Source of the DNA: Pigoraptor vietnamica
Taxonomy: Eukaryota; Opisthokonta; Filasterea
Direction: 5' to 3'
Length of the DNA stretch: 18,306 nucleotides
NCBI GenBank assembly: GCA_943704525.1
Contig: CALSCQ010001664.1
Location: 1 to 18,306 of the forward strand
Positions 1 through 9,886 of this stretch are shown here, piece by piece; positions within the stretch are counted from its first letter, which is position 1; each line of letters begins with the position of its first letter. Below the pieces are notes generated by a model, which did not search any database, was not told the DNA's origin, and saw only the letters and a list, made by a program, of their open reading frames with translations. Both the position numbers and the translations under genes were made by a program.

Positions 1-3000
1 GTGGGTGCGGTGCTTGGGGCGATGCGCGCGCACGCGGGGCATGTGGGCGTGCAGGCGGAGGCTTGTGCGGCGCTGGCGGAACTTTGCTATGACGACGACA
101 ACCGCGTGTTGATTGAGGGAGAGGGTGGAGTGGGTGCGATAATGTCGTCGATGGGCGCCCACTTGGGGCACGCGGATGTGCAAGAGCAGGCATGTTGGGC
201 GTTGTCAAAGTTGAGCTGCAACGCCAACTGTTGCACACAGATTGTGCGGGAGGGCGGAGTGTCGGCGGTACTTGTGGCGATGCAAGTTCACGCAGGGCAC
301 GCCGGCGTGCAAAATGGGGCGTGTAATGCATTGGGCAACATCGCATGCGATGCCTCCGGCGAGTCGTTGATTGTTCGGGAAGGCGGAGTGGCGGCTGTTG
401 TTGCGGCGATGCGCGCGCACTCGCGGCACGCGGACTTGCAGGAGAATGCGTGCGCAGCTTTAAGTAATCTGAGCTATGATGCGCAACATACGGTGCTAGT
501 TGCGCAGGCGGGAGTGAGCGCAATAATCGATGCGATGCGAACGCACGCGGAACACGCGGGTGTGCAGGAAGAGGCGTGCCGGGCATTGTCCCTCTTTTGC
601 AAAAACGCCGATAACAGAGTCCTCATCGTGGTGAGGGGTGGGGTTGCGGCGGTTGTTTTTGCGATGCGGGCGCACTTGGGACGTGCGGATGTGCAAGTGC
701 AGGCGTGTTGGGCGTTGTCGAGGTTGAGGCGCAACGCAGACGGGTGCACACAGCTTTTGCGGGAGGGCGGAGTGTCGGCAGTACTCGCGGCGATGCAAGC
801 CCACGCAGGGCACTCCGGTGTGCAAAGTATCGCGTGTTGGGCTTTGGCAAACATCGCGTTTGACGGGTCCGGCGAGTCGTTTATTGTTCGGGAGGGCGGT
901 GTGGCGGCGGTACTTGCGGCAATGCGCGCGCACTCGGGACATGCGAACTTGCAGAAGAATGCGTGCAAGGCATTATGTAATCTGAGCGTTAATGTTCGCC
1001 ATGCGGTGCAAGTCGCGCAGGCGGGTGGAGTGGACGCAATAATCGATGCGATGCGAACGCACAGGGAACACGTGGGCGTGCAGGAGGAAGCATGCGCGGC
1101 GCTGGCCAACTTGGGCAGAGCTGATGATGCGAACGTGATGCTTTTGGCGCAAGGTGGAGTGGGGGCGATTGTGGCGGCGATGCGCGCGCACTCGGGACAC
1201 GCGGGCGTGCAGGAACAGGCGTGCAATGCATTGCGCAACGTGAGTGGGAGTGCCGATAGTAGGACACTCGCCGCCCGGGAGGGTGGTGTGACTGCGATAG
1301 TGGCAGCGATGCGCGCGCACGCGGGGGTCGCAAGCGTCCAAGAGAGTGCGTGCTCTGCGTTGGGAAGACTGAGCCTCCTTGCGAGCAACAAACCGCTTGT
1401 CGCGCGGGAGGGCGGTGTGACCGCGATAATTGACGGGATGCGGGCGCACACAGGACATGCTGGTGTGCAGGAGTACGCATGTATGGCTTTGGCGAACGTT
1501 AGCGGGGACGACAATAATAAGGGGCTCATCGCGGGGGAGGGCGGCGTTGCCGCGATAATTGCGGGAATGCGTGCACACGCGGGACATGCCGGTGTGCAGG
1601 AGAAAGCGTGTGTGGCTTTAGTGAACATGAGTCGCGATGAAAACGACGGGGCACTCGTGGCGCGGGAGGGCGGCGTGGCCGCAATTGTGGCGGCAATGTC
1701 GGCGCACGCGGGACATGAGCGCGTGCAATACGCTGCGTGCCGTGCGATGGCCAATTTGAGTGTGAACGCCGACAACGGAATTCTTGTGGCACGGGAGGGT
1801 GGCGTGGCAGTCTTGGTTTCCGCGATGGGTGCGCACTTGGGACATTCTGGCGTGCAAGAAGAGGCGTGCAGGGCGTTGCACAACGTAAGCATCAACGCCG
1901 ACAACAGGGCTCTCGTCGCCCGGGAGGGTGGTGTGACTGCGATAGTGGCGGCGATGCGCGCACACGCGGGAATCGCGGGCGTGCAAGAGCGAGCGTGCTT
2001 TGCGTTGGGGAGACTGAGCGTCCTTGCGAGCAACAAACCGCTTGTCGCGCGGGAGGGGGGAGTGACCGCGATAGTTGCTGGGATGCGGTCGCACATAGGA
2101 CATGCTCGCCTGCAGGAGAATGCGTGTTGGGCTTTGGCGAACGTTAGCCGGTACGACAATAATAAGGTGCTCATCGCGCGGGAGGGCGGTATTGCCGCGA
2201 TAATTGCGGGAATGCGTGCACACGCGGGACATGCCGGTGTGCAGGAGAAAGCGTGTGTGGCTTTAGTGAACATGAGTCGCGATGAAAACGACGGGGCACT
2301 CGTGGCGCGGGAGGGCGGCGTGGCCGCAATTGTGGCGGCAATGTCGGCGCACGCGGGACATGAGCGCGTGCAATACGCTGCGTGCCGTGCGATGGCCAAT
2401 TTGAGTGTGAACGCCGACAACGGAATTCTTGTGGCACGGGAGGGTGGCGTGGCAGTCTTGGTTTCCGCGATGGGTGCGCACTTGGGACATTCTGGCGTGC
2501 AAGAAGAGGCGTGCAGGGCGTTGCACAACGTAAGCATCAACGCCGACAACAGGGCTCTCGTCGCCCGGGAGGGTGGTGTGACTGCGATAGTGGCGGCGAT
2601 GCGCGCACACGCGGGGATCGCGGGCGTGCAAGAGCGAGCGTGCTTTGCGTTGGGGAGATTGAGCCTCCTTGCGAGCAACAAACCGCTTGTCGCGCGGGAG
2701 GGGGGAGTGACCGCGATAGTTGCTGGGATGCGGTCGCACATAGGACATGCTCGCCTGCAGGAGAATGCGTGTTGGGCTTTGGCGAACGTTAGCCGGCACG
2801 ACAATAATAAGGTGCTCATCGCGCGGGAGGGCGGCATTGCCGCGATAATTGCGGGAATGCGGGCTCACACGGGACATGCCGGTGTGCAGGAGAACGCATG
2901 TGTGGCTTTAGTGAACATGAGTTGCGATCAAAACAACAAAGTGCTCATTGCGAGGGAGGGCGGCGTGGCCGAAATTGTGGCGGCAATGTCGGCGCACGCG

Positions 3001-4098
3001 GGACATGAGCGCGTGCAATACGCTGCGTGCCGTGCGATGGCCAATTTGAGCGTGAACGCCGACAACGGAATTCTTATCGCTCGGGAGGGTGGCGTGGCAG
3101 TCTTTGTTTCTGTGATGTGCGCGCACATGGGACACGCGGGCGTGCAGGAAGAGGCGTGCAGAGCACTGAAGAGTTTGGGTGGAGATTCCGAATGCCAGGG
3201 ATACATTGCGCGCGAGGGTGGGTTGAGGGCTGTCGTCGCAGCGGCCCGTGCGCATGCAGAGCACGCGGGTGTCGTGAGGCATTCTCTCGAGACACTGTGT
3301 GTGGTCTGTAACGACGACGCGGACAGCCGAGCGCGTGCTGTCACGGACGGCGCTGTGGATGCGATAATGGGCGCGTTGCGTGCGCACGTGGACAATGGTG
3401 CTGTGCGTGGGCAAATCGCCAAGGCGCTGCGCCTTTTCAAGGGCGCTATGGGCGCGGTTTCGAGAGATCAAGTTTCTGCGTTGTTGTCTGTCTTGCGAGC
3501 GGAATTGCAAAGCTCGTCGATCGTCGAAGATGTGCTTGTGACTCTTCGCAGCGTTGCGTCTGATGAGGAGAATGCAACCGTCATCGTGGCGGCGGATGGG
3601 ATCGCGGCAGTTGTGTCGGCGCTACGGGCCCACGTGAATCGCGCTGGGGTGCAGATGGCGGGGTGCGGGGCGCTGTGGAACATGGCGTACGGCGTCGAAG
3701 GGGCGCTGGTGGTCGCGCGCGAGGGGGGCATCGCCGCGGTCGTGAGGGCGATGGGGGCTCACATGGCAGACGCGGGGGTGCAGCAGCAGGGGTGCGGCGC
3801 CCTAAACAACCTCGGCGTGGACGTGGAGCGGCAGGTGCAGATTGTGCGGGAGGGCGGGTTGGGCGCGATAGTGGCTGCGATGCGAGCGCACTTGGAACAC
3901 GCGGGGGTTCAGGAGGAGGGGTGTGCTGCGCTTGGGACGCTCGGGCGAGCGGATGAGAACTGGGGTGCAATTCGGAGTGCGGGTGGCGGTGAGGCGGTAC
4001 GGGCGGCGATGCGTGCGCACGCGGGAGTGAGGGGCGTTCAAGAGGAGGGCCAGAGGGCGGTGGGCTCTCTCGGTTTGGGGTGGTTCAGTGACGAATAA
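1..4098 (+). CDS. Giant armadillo (ARM)-repeat protein, 5' partial
   Basis: This is one uninterrupted frame of 1365 codons, open at the left edge (the first codon is GTG inside a repeat, so it is not a start) and ending in TAA at 4096-4098. The protein is almost entirely a 43-residue repeat, about 31 copies. The pattern is roughly REGGVxAIVAAMRAHxGHxGVQExACxALxNLSxxxxNxxLV, with near-invariant GG, the AMRAH segment, VQ and AC-AL. The two or three amphipathic helices per unit are typical of ARM/beta-catenin-like superhelices that bind other proteins. I see no catalytic domain, signal peptide or membrane segment, so a cytosolic or nuclear scaffold role is inference. Repeats become divergent after about residue 1050. 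There are no introns over 4 kb, unlike every other complete gene here. The specific function and partner cannot be told from the sequence. Long ARM proteins of this style are known in several protist groups. Confidence 0.88.
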   Translation: MGAVLGAMRAHAGHVGVQAEACAALAELCYDDDNRVLIEGEGGVGAIMSSMGAHLGHADVQEQACWALSKLSCNANCCTQIVREGGVSAVLVAMQVHAGHAGVQNGACNALGNIACDASGESLIVREGGVAAVVAAMRAHSRHADLQENACAALSNLSYDAQHTVLVAQAGVSAIIDAMRTHAEHAGVQEEACRALSLFCKNADNRVLIVVRGGVAAVVFAMRAHLGRADVQVQACWALSRLRRNADGCTQLLREGGVSAVLAAMQAHAGHSGVQSIACWALANIAFDGSGESFIVREGGVAAVLAAMRAHSGHANLQKNACKALCNLSVNVRHAVQVAQAGGVDAIIDAMRTHREHVGVQEEACAALANLGRADDANVMLLAQGGVGAIVAAMRAHSGHAGVQEQACNALRNVSGSADSRTLAAREGGVTAIVAAMRAHAGVASVQESACSALGRLSLLASNKPLVAREGGVTAIIDGMRAHTGHAGVQEYACMALANVSGDDNNKGLIAGEGGVAAIIAGMRAHAGHAGVQEKACVALVNMSRDENDGALVAREGGVAAIVAAMSAHAGHERVQYAACRAMANLSVNADNGILVAREGGVAVLVSAMGAHLGHSGVQEEACRALHNVSINADNRALVAREGGVTAIVAAMRAHAGIAGVQERACFALGRLSVLASNKPLVAREGGVTAIVAGMRSHIGHARLQENACWALANVSRYDNNKVLIAREGGIAAIIAGMRAHAGHAGVQEKACVALVNMSRDENDGALVAREGGVAAIVAAMSAHAGHERVQYAACRAMANLSVNADNGILVAREGGVAVLVSAMGAHLGHSGVQEEACRALHNVSINADNRALVAREGGVTAIVAAMRAHAGIAGVQERACFALGRLSLLASNKPLVAREGGVTAIVAGMRSHIGHARLQENACWALANVSRHDNNKVLIAREGGIAAIIAGMRAHTGHAGVQENACVALVNMSCDQNNKVLIAREGGVAEIVAAMSAHAGHERVQYAACRAMANLSVNADNGILIAREGGVAVFVSVMCAHMGHAGVQEEACRALKSLGGDSECQGYIAREGGLRAVVAAARAHAEHAGVVRHSLETLCVVCNDDADSRARAVTDGAVDAIMGALRAHVDNGAVRGQIAKALRLFKGAMGAVSRDQVSALLSVLRAELQSSSIVEDVLVTLRSVASDEENATVIVAADGIAAVVSALRAHVNRAGVQMAGCGALWNMAYGVEGALVVAREGGIAAVVRAMGAHMADAGVQQQGCGALNNLGVDVERQVQIVREGGLGAIVAAMRAHLEHAGVQEEGCAALGTLGRADENWGAIRSAGGGEAVRAAMRAHAGVRGVQEEGQRAVGSLGLGWFSDE
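130..1150 (+). repeat. Older 513-bp duplication of four ARM repeats
   Basis: Repeats around 130-640 resemble those around 640-1150 in register, with a 513-bp offset. Both contain a unit with an AHLG..ADVQ..ACWALS core, then a GGVSAVL.AMQ.HAGH unit, then a SGES.IVREGGVAAV unit, then a VAQAG unit. The offset is 171 codons rather than 172 because the first copy lacks one Gly in its VAQAG(G)V stretch. Identity is clearly lower than in the 645-bp duplication, so this event is older. Confidence 0.7.
1561..2850 (+). repeat. Near-perfect 645-bp tandem duplication of five ARM repeats
   Basis: Positions 1561-2205 and 2206-2850 are direct tandem copies. I count five mismatches in 645 positions, at two codons each around 1970 and 2013-2021 and single sites near 2152 and 2190 of the first copy. 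The unit is exactly five 43-residue ARM repeats, so the frame is preserved. A degenerate partial copy precedes it (about 1270-1560) and a decaying third copy follows (2851 to about 3160). The arrangement fits unequal crossing-over. Confidence 0.93.
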
Positions 4099-4099
4099 A
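4094..4099 (+). terminator. AATAAA overlapping the ARM gene stop codon
   Basis: The last codon GAA, the stop TAA and the next A form AATAAA, the canonical poly(A) signal. Whether it is used is inference. POLD2 ends with the same GAA-TAA-A arrangement. Confidence 0.4.
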
Positions 4100-4167
4100 C
4101 TATGCGCATAGGCGCCTTGAATTGGGTCAGTTGTGCAGATATTCACTCCCACAAAAAAGGCACCCAG

Positions 4168-4218
<51 letters not shown>

Positions 4219-4403
4219 CACACTCACACTCACACACCCGTTCAACTACTCTCACGCATTCATGCATACACACTCAAGCACCTCCGTGCTGCGGCATCCC
4301 CGAGAGAGTGGCGCAACGCTCAGCAAGGTTGCAATTTTTTCATTCGTGGAACGCCAACTTCCGTAAATCGCGTACTTGTGTTCAGATGCCCACCGAGACG
4401 TCG
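4099..4403. repeat. Convergent spacer with a compound CA microsatellite
   Basis: This 305-bp spacer lies between the convergent ARM and receptor-kinase stop codons. It holds a (CA)n run from about 4169 that grades into a CTCACA-type hexamer array ending near 4237. The remainder (4238-4403) shows no convincing coding signal and would be the 3' UTR of the kinase gene on the minus strand. Confidence 0.8.
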
Positions 4404-5884
4404 TCAGCTTCCTTTTCGAAGGGGCTGTCCCGGCAGCGACAGGGTTGAGCGCAACGCCGCGCCGTTGGACGACGGGACGGGCTCGTTGCAAACAACGGCG
4501 TGGATCTTCGCGAGCACCTCGACAATCTCGCTAAAGGGCGGCCGCGACGAAGGGACAGGCGACCAGCAGCGCTGCATCAGCTCGAGGTACTCGGGCTCCG
4601 CTGGAAACGTCGGGTCGATGACGGGGCGGAGGTCGCTGAGCGCGATCATGACGACGAGGCCACTGACGACCACGCCAGAGCTGAGCTCGCTCGCATAGGG
4701 GATTCGCTGGTTGAGAATCTCCCACAGCACGATGCCTGTGGCGACAAATGGCGTGTGAGAACATGCGCAGCCAGAAAAAAAAAAAGAGCGCCTAACGCCA
4801 GCCCCTATAACCGTGGCACTGGGTTTCCATACCCACCGAATGCATACACGTCGGCGGCTTCCGTCGCTCCCTGTTCGCCACGAAGGCGCTCGGGTGCCAT
4901 CCTGCAGGCGACAGCGCTAGGCGTTAGCGCAAGTGCTGTGAACATTCCGTGTGGACAGTTAGGTGTGCGAGTCCGGACCCGCCCAGACCAGCGTACATCA
5001 GAACGCGACACCCGGGTGACGCACACTTTGCGAGCAGAAACAGTGCGGGTGAAAGGTCACGCACCAGAGAAGGCTTCCGAACTGAACGTTTGTCTTGTTC
5101 TTCTTGACCGTCATTTGCGCAAGGCCAAAATCTGCGCACGGAACAGCGTTCGCTCAGCCAACCACAGGGTTATTGAGGAACGGCCATGTGCGTGTCGTTT
5201 GCATGCGCACGCACCGGCAATCTTTGCGTTGTACTGCGAGTTGAGGAGAATGTTCGGAGACTTCAGGTCCTGGTGGATGAGTCCGGACGAGTGCAGAAAC
5301 TGCATGCCGCGCGCGGAGTCGAGGGCCTGTCGGACGAAGGAGAGGGTGAGCGCTTGTGCGGCGCCAATAGACGCTTGGTTGTTTTGGCAATTCTGAACAC
5401 AGATTGTGAACAAAAAATCGTCCCTCAGACTTACACCCGCAAGCGAAGGAGGGAACAACCAGAAGAGGCACGCACACAAAAAAGCCGACACACACACACA
5501 CACAAAACCAGTACAACCAACACAAAAATACGGTGCGATCGCAGCAAGCGTTGCTTGTGCGCACTCAGTAGGCAACAGAAACAGGCGCGCACACAAAACC
5601 AATACAACCAACCGCAAAATGGAAATCTATACGGTGCGATCGCAGCAAGCGTTGCATGTGCGCACTCACAATGCTGGCGCGGAGCTTCGCGTCGATGACG
5701 AAGTTCTTCGTCTGGTAGACGTCCTTGAGGGAACCGCGCGACATGTACTCGCAAATGAAGAAGCAGTGCGGTTCCTCAAAACACGCGCCCATGAAGAGAA
5801 CAATGTTGGGGTGCCTGCGCAGGTGTTCGCAAGAAGAGTGAGTGCAAGTGGGACACGTCCCAATGTCACGCACGCATACGCGTC

Positions 5885-5928
<44 letters not shown>

Positions 5929-5954
5929 CACGCACACAACACACACGCAGACAA

Positions 5955-5986
<32 letters not shown>

Positions 5987-8900
5987 TATATATATAAAAT
6001 AAACCTCACCTCAACCCTGCCATAATCTTCGCCTCCGCCTTGATCTCCTGCACGGGATCGCCGCCGCTGCGCGTGCGGCCGCTCGTGTTGTGCGACTTGC
6101 GTAGGCGGGCCCCCACCGAAATGCGCCGCGACATGCGCCGGCCGCTCGAACCGCCGCTCGCCGAGGGCGTCGACTCGTCCTTCGTGGCACCGGAGCCCAT
6201 TGAGAAGGCCTCCCCTTCGGTGACCGCGGGCGGCTGTTGTCCCGGCAGCTGTCCGTTCTGGCGGCGCGCGGTCGCAATGACGGCGACAGTGTTCATCTCG
6301 ACCTCCTTATCAGCGGCCGCCTTTTCCTCCGCCGAGCGAACGAGAAGGAGTTCCTTGGCGGCGACGACGGTCCCGCGCCAAATGGCCCTGCGCCGGCGTC
6401 CGATTCATTGCGTCAGTGTTTGTTTTGCATTAGGTGGTCGGTGCGTCAGTGTGGCTGGGCTAATGGCGGCACACTGAAACTATGAGAGGGAACAGGGCAC
6501 ACTCGAGTACGAGAAAGCGTGCTAGCTTCACATCACAACTGCATGCACTGCCGACCACAAGTACAGTAACACACAGCTCATGGAGCAGGAGACCACAAAC
6601 ACGAAACACAGTTAAGCGTCTGCTCCATGCCACCGCAAGCACGCCACACACGCACCTGCGCACAATCCCAAAGGACCCGCGGCCGAGCACTTCCTTGAAC
6701 TCGACGTCCTCGTACTTGAGGGTCCACGCGTTGGCGGCGTCAATCTCGCGCTGCTTACGAATGCGCATGCGGACGGCGACGACGGCGATCGCGATGCACA
6801 AAACGACCGCGCCCGTCACCACGCCGGCGATGATGCCCGTGGAAGACTTGCTGCCGGAAGAGAGAACAAGGACTGCGGTGCGGGCGAAAGTGTCAGCGCT
6901 ACACGCACGAAGGAAGACACTCAAAAACTTACACGCATGCGTTTGGACAACGGCGCATGCATATTTGTGCAGGGAAGCTGCTTTTGCCTCGGCAACCATT
7001 GGGCAACAAGCCATGCGCCGGCGAGGAGATGCACCCACCAGACTGCGTCGGCGCGATGTAATCGACAGGCTTCACGGTGTTCGGCGCCTCGTTCGTGCCG
7101 CCAGAGTACACGATAGCCTCGGTGAAGGTGATGTTGGCCCGCGTGGCAGCCGCCGATTTGGCAATCGTGCCAATGGGCTTGAAAACGACCTTGTAGCTAT
7201 TGTCGGGCTGCGAGGAGGCAACACATGCATGTGAGGGTCATTGATCGAAAGCAGGGAGCGATGCGTGCGTGCGTGCGTACGTGCGTGTGTGTGTTTGTGT
7301 GTGTGTGTGTTTGTGTGTGTTTGTGTTTGTGTGTGTGCGTGTGCGTGTACGTATGTCTGTGGAGGCACGTCGTGCATTTGTGCGTGCACGTGTATATGAG
7401 ACAGACGTCGTTTGGCGCACCTGCTTCACAGTCTGCCCGTTCATAATGCTGAAGAGGCCAAAGCGATCGCCGTTTTTGTCGATCGTCAGAGGCCCGGTGG
7501 GTCCAAAGAAGTCCGTGCTGCAAAATAGGCAGTCGTGAGCACTTACAGACTCTTCACGACCGCACTAAGAACGCACAGAAAACAGACGACAACGCTCGCT
7601 AAACTGGGCGCAGCTTCTCAACAATTACATACACACACACACACAGGCAACTGAAGGGACGCAAAAATGCGCGTGTAAGGACATTACGCACACGCCGACA
7701 AGCGGCAGGGGGTCAAACAAACAAATTCGCGAACATGCGCGTGCAGAGGGCATCACGCTTGCACATGCGAACGTTGTCGAAAACGAGCATGCGCACACCA
7801 CGCAGTGTGCCCAATCCCATCAGTCACCCACTCGTACAGCTCCGAGAGGAGGATCGCCGCGGGGTTGAGAGCGTGGATGCCGTACTGCCCCTCCTTCGGT
7901 CCGAGATATTCCATGAAATACTTGACCCCCTTCTTCTCATTGCACGGCGACGGCACGCCGTTGCACGTCGCGTTGTTGTACAGCGAGTCGCGGACGGCCG
8001 TGCTCAGCTGGCAGCTTCCCGTGTTCGCCGAAAAGTAGAGGTTGGACAGGCACTCCGGCGAGAGCGACATTTGTGCCAAGCGCGCGACCGTTCGATTGAG
8101 TGCGCCGATGAACATCTTCGTGCCGTCGTACGCATACGCCGCAAACTGGTTGATCGGTTCCGTCGAGGGCTCGCCAGCCGCGACGAGCGCAGCCACAAAC
8201 TCGGCGTACTCTGGCGTCCCGCGCACGACCGCCGCCGCCGTGCCAAAGACGCCGCGCAGCGTGTTCTCGTGGCCGGGCCAGTCCGTCACAATGTCATCGA
8301 TGACCCATCCGTCGGCGCCGACGAACACATAGTCACTCCGACCGGCGATGCCGAATGCCTCGGCGGTCTCGAGGAATTGCTGCGCGTCACCCGTCGCCAT
8401 GGACACGATGATGACACGCGCGCCGCTGTCAATGATGCGCTGGACCTGAAATGTGTGTGTGCGGCCGAGAGGGTAGGAATAGAGATGGGAAGAAGAGGAT
8501 GTGACTCTCTCTCCACGTTTCCTCACTCGTGTCATGAACAGCCTCATCGTCCACACGCCATGCTCACGCCCATACAATGCACTTCTCCTTCCAGAAGCAC
8601 ATCGATGCTATATCTGGCATGTGTTGCCCCAACACCCACCCACAGACAACACGCTCACGCACACACGCATGCGCCGCAGCCCACCTGGAACGTCATTGTC
8701 TTGTTGTCTTTCCTTGAGTTGTACGCCACGCTGACGAATGCGAGGACATCGATGCCCTGTGCGGGCGCCGCTTCCTTGAACGCCACGGCGCCGCCCTCGC
8801 CAAACGCATCGTCAGAGTAGACGATCGCGACCTGTAAAACACACGCACGCACACACACACACACACACACGCAGAAAGCACATAGGTCAGTAACAAAGCG

Positions 8901-9839
8901 TCGAGGGAACGTAACGCAGGACCTCGGAGACACGCAAAAAAACGCAGAGTCAGTCACAAGCGTAGAGGGAATGTTATGCAAGAGCACCCTCGTGCGCACC
9001 TTTGTCCACCCTTGGTTCGCAATGAGATAAGTGAGAAGGCGATACTGCGCCTCGTCCGAAGGCACCGTCCTGCGCACAAAGGCACGTCGGATCGGATTAA
9101 ATGGGCGCCATTCGTACCTCCCACACTCGCGACGTCGACCAGCATAGAAAGACAATTGTTCGAAGACCCCACTTTGCCACCCAAGTTGAGACCTCAGTCA
9201 CAGCGGTTGAACCCCAACAACCCAGGCATGAGAGTTGTCGGAACAGCTTAAAAATAGACGTGTGTACATCGACTCCACTCCACACAACGGAGCGGGATTT
9301 TTTGAGCTCCAGGGCACTAGGCCCAGAAAGGAAGATGAGGACGAATTCACCCCAAAAGTGGCAATGGACACAAAGAGAAGCGAATAGAGACAAAAGCTGA
9401 AAATAGCAAAACCGCACCTCAGGAACGTGGGGAAGTCCGATTTGACGCTCAGTCGCGGAGAACTCGAGCCCGTGGACACCTCGCAAGTGCCAAAGTGTGT
9501 CGCGATGCCGTTGATCTGCAAGAAGGACGTGGAACGTTTGAGAGGCGCTGTGTGCGTGTGCGTGCGTGTGCGTGTGCATGTCGTGTGTTTGTGTGCGTGC
9601 GTGTCGAACGTTTATATGCGGGGGTGTGAGCGTGAGATGGAACGAGGGTGAGGTGGAGTCGCGTTCACGAGATTGTTCAGAGCGTAACAAACAGTACCCA
9701 CCTGAATAGACACGGCGCTGCTCGGTTGAGAGACAAACAAAGGCGAATGAGAAGGAGCGGCTTTTAGGAGCACATTCACAACAAAAACAACAGCACACGC
9801 ACGAACACTACAATCCCGCACGCCCACGACACACGTAGA

Positions 9840-9886
<47 letters not shown>

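Noticed and set aside
474-2837. A 787-codon open frame antisense to the ARM gene
   Set aside because: It mirrors the 43-residue periodicity of the sense repeats and arises from repeated GC-rich codons without minus-strand stops. The sense frame has the recognisable ARM pattern.
4102-4698. Plus-strand frames through the CA repeat with His-Thr runs
   Set aside because: They are translations of a dinucleotide repeat and lie over the antisense of the last kinase exon. No family features were seen.
5327-5396. Exon 13 of the kinase starting at an upstream acceptor near 5396
   Set aside because: It would insert about 23 residues into the helix D-E region. The acceptor at 5327-5328, after a pyrimidine-rich tract, gives the normal kinase spacing LRASIALDSARGMQFLH.
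7735-8820. A 361-codon plus-strand frame
   Set aside because: It is antisense to the large ectodomain exon at 7832-8445, whose minus-strand product carries clear ANF-fold motifs and fits the splice phases.
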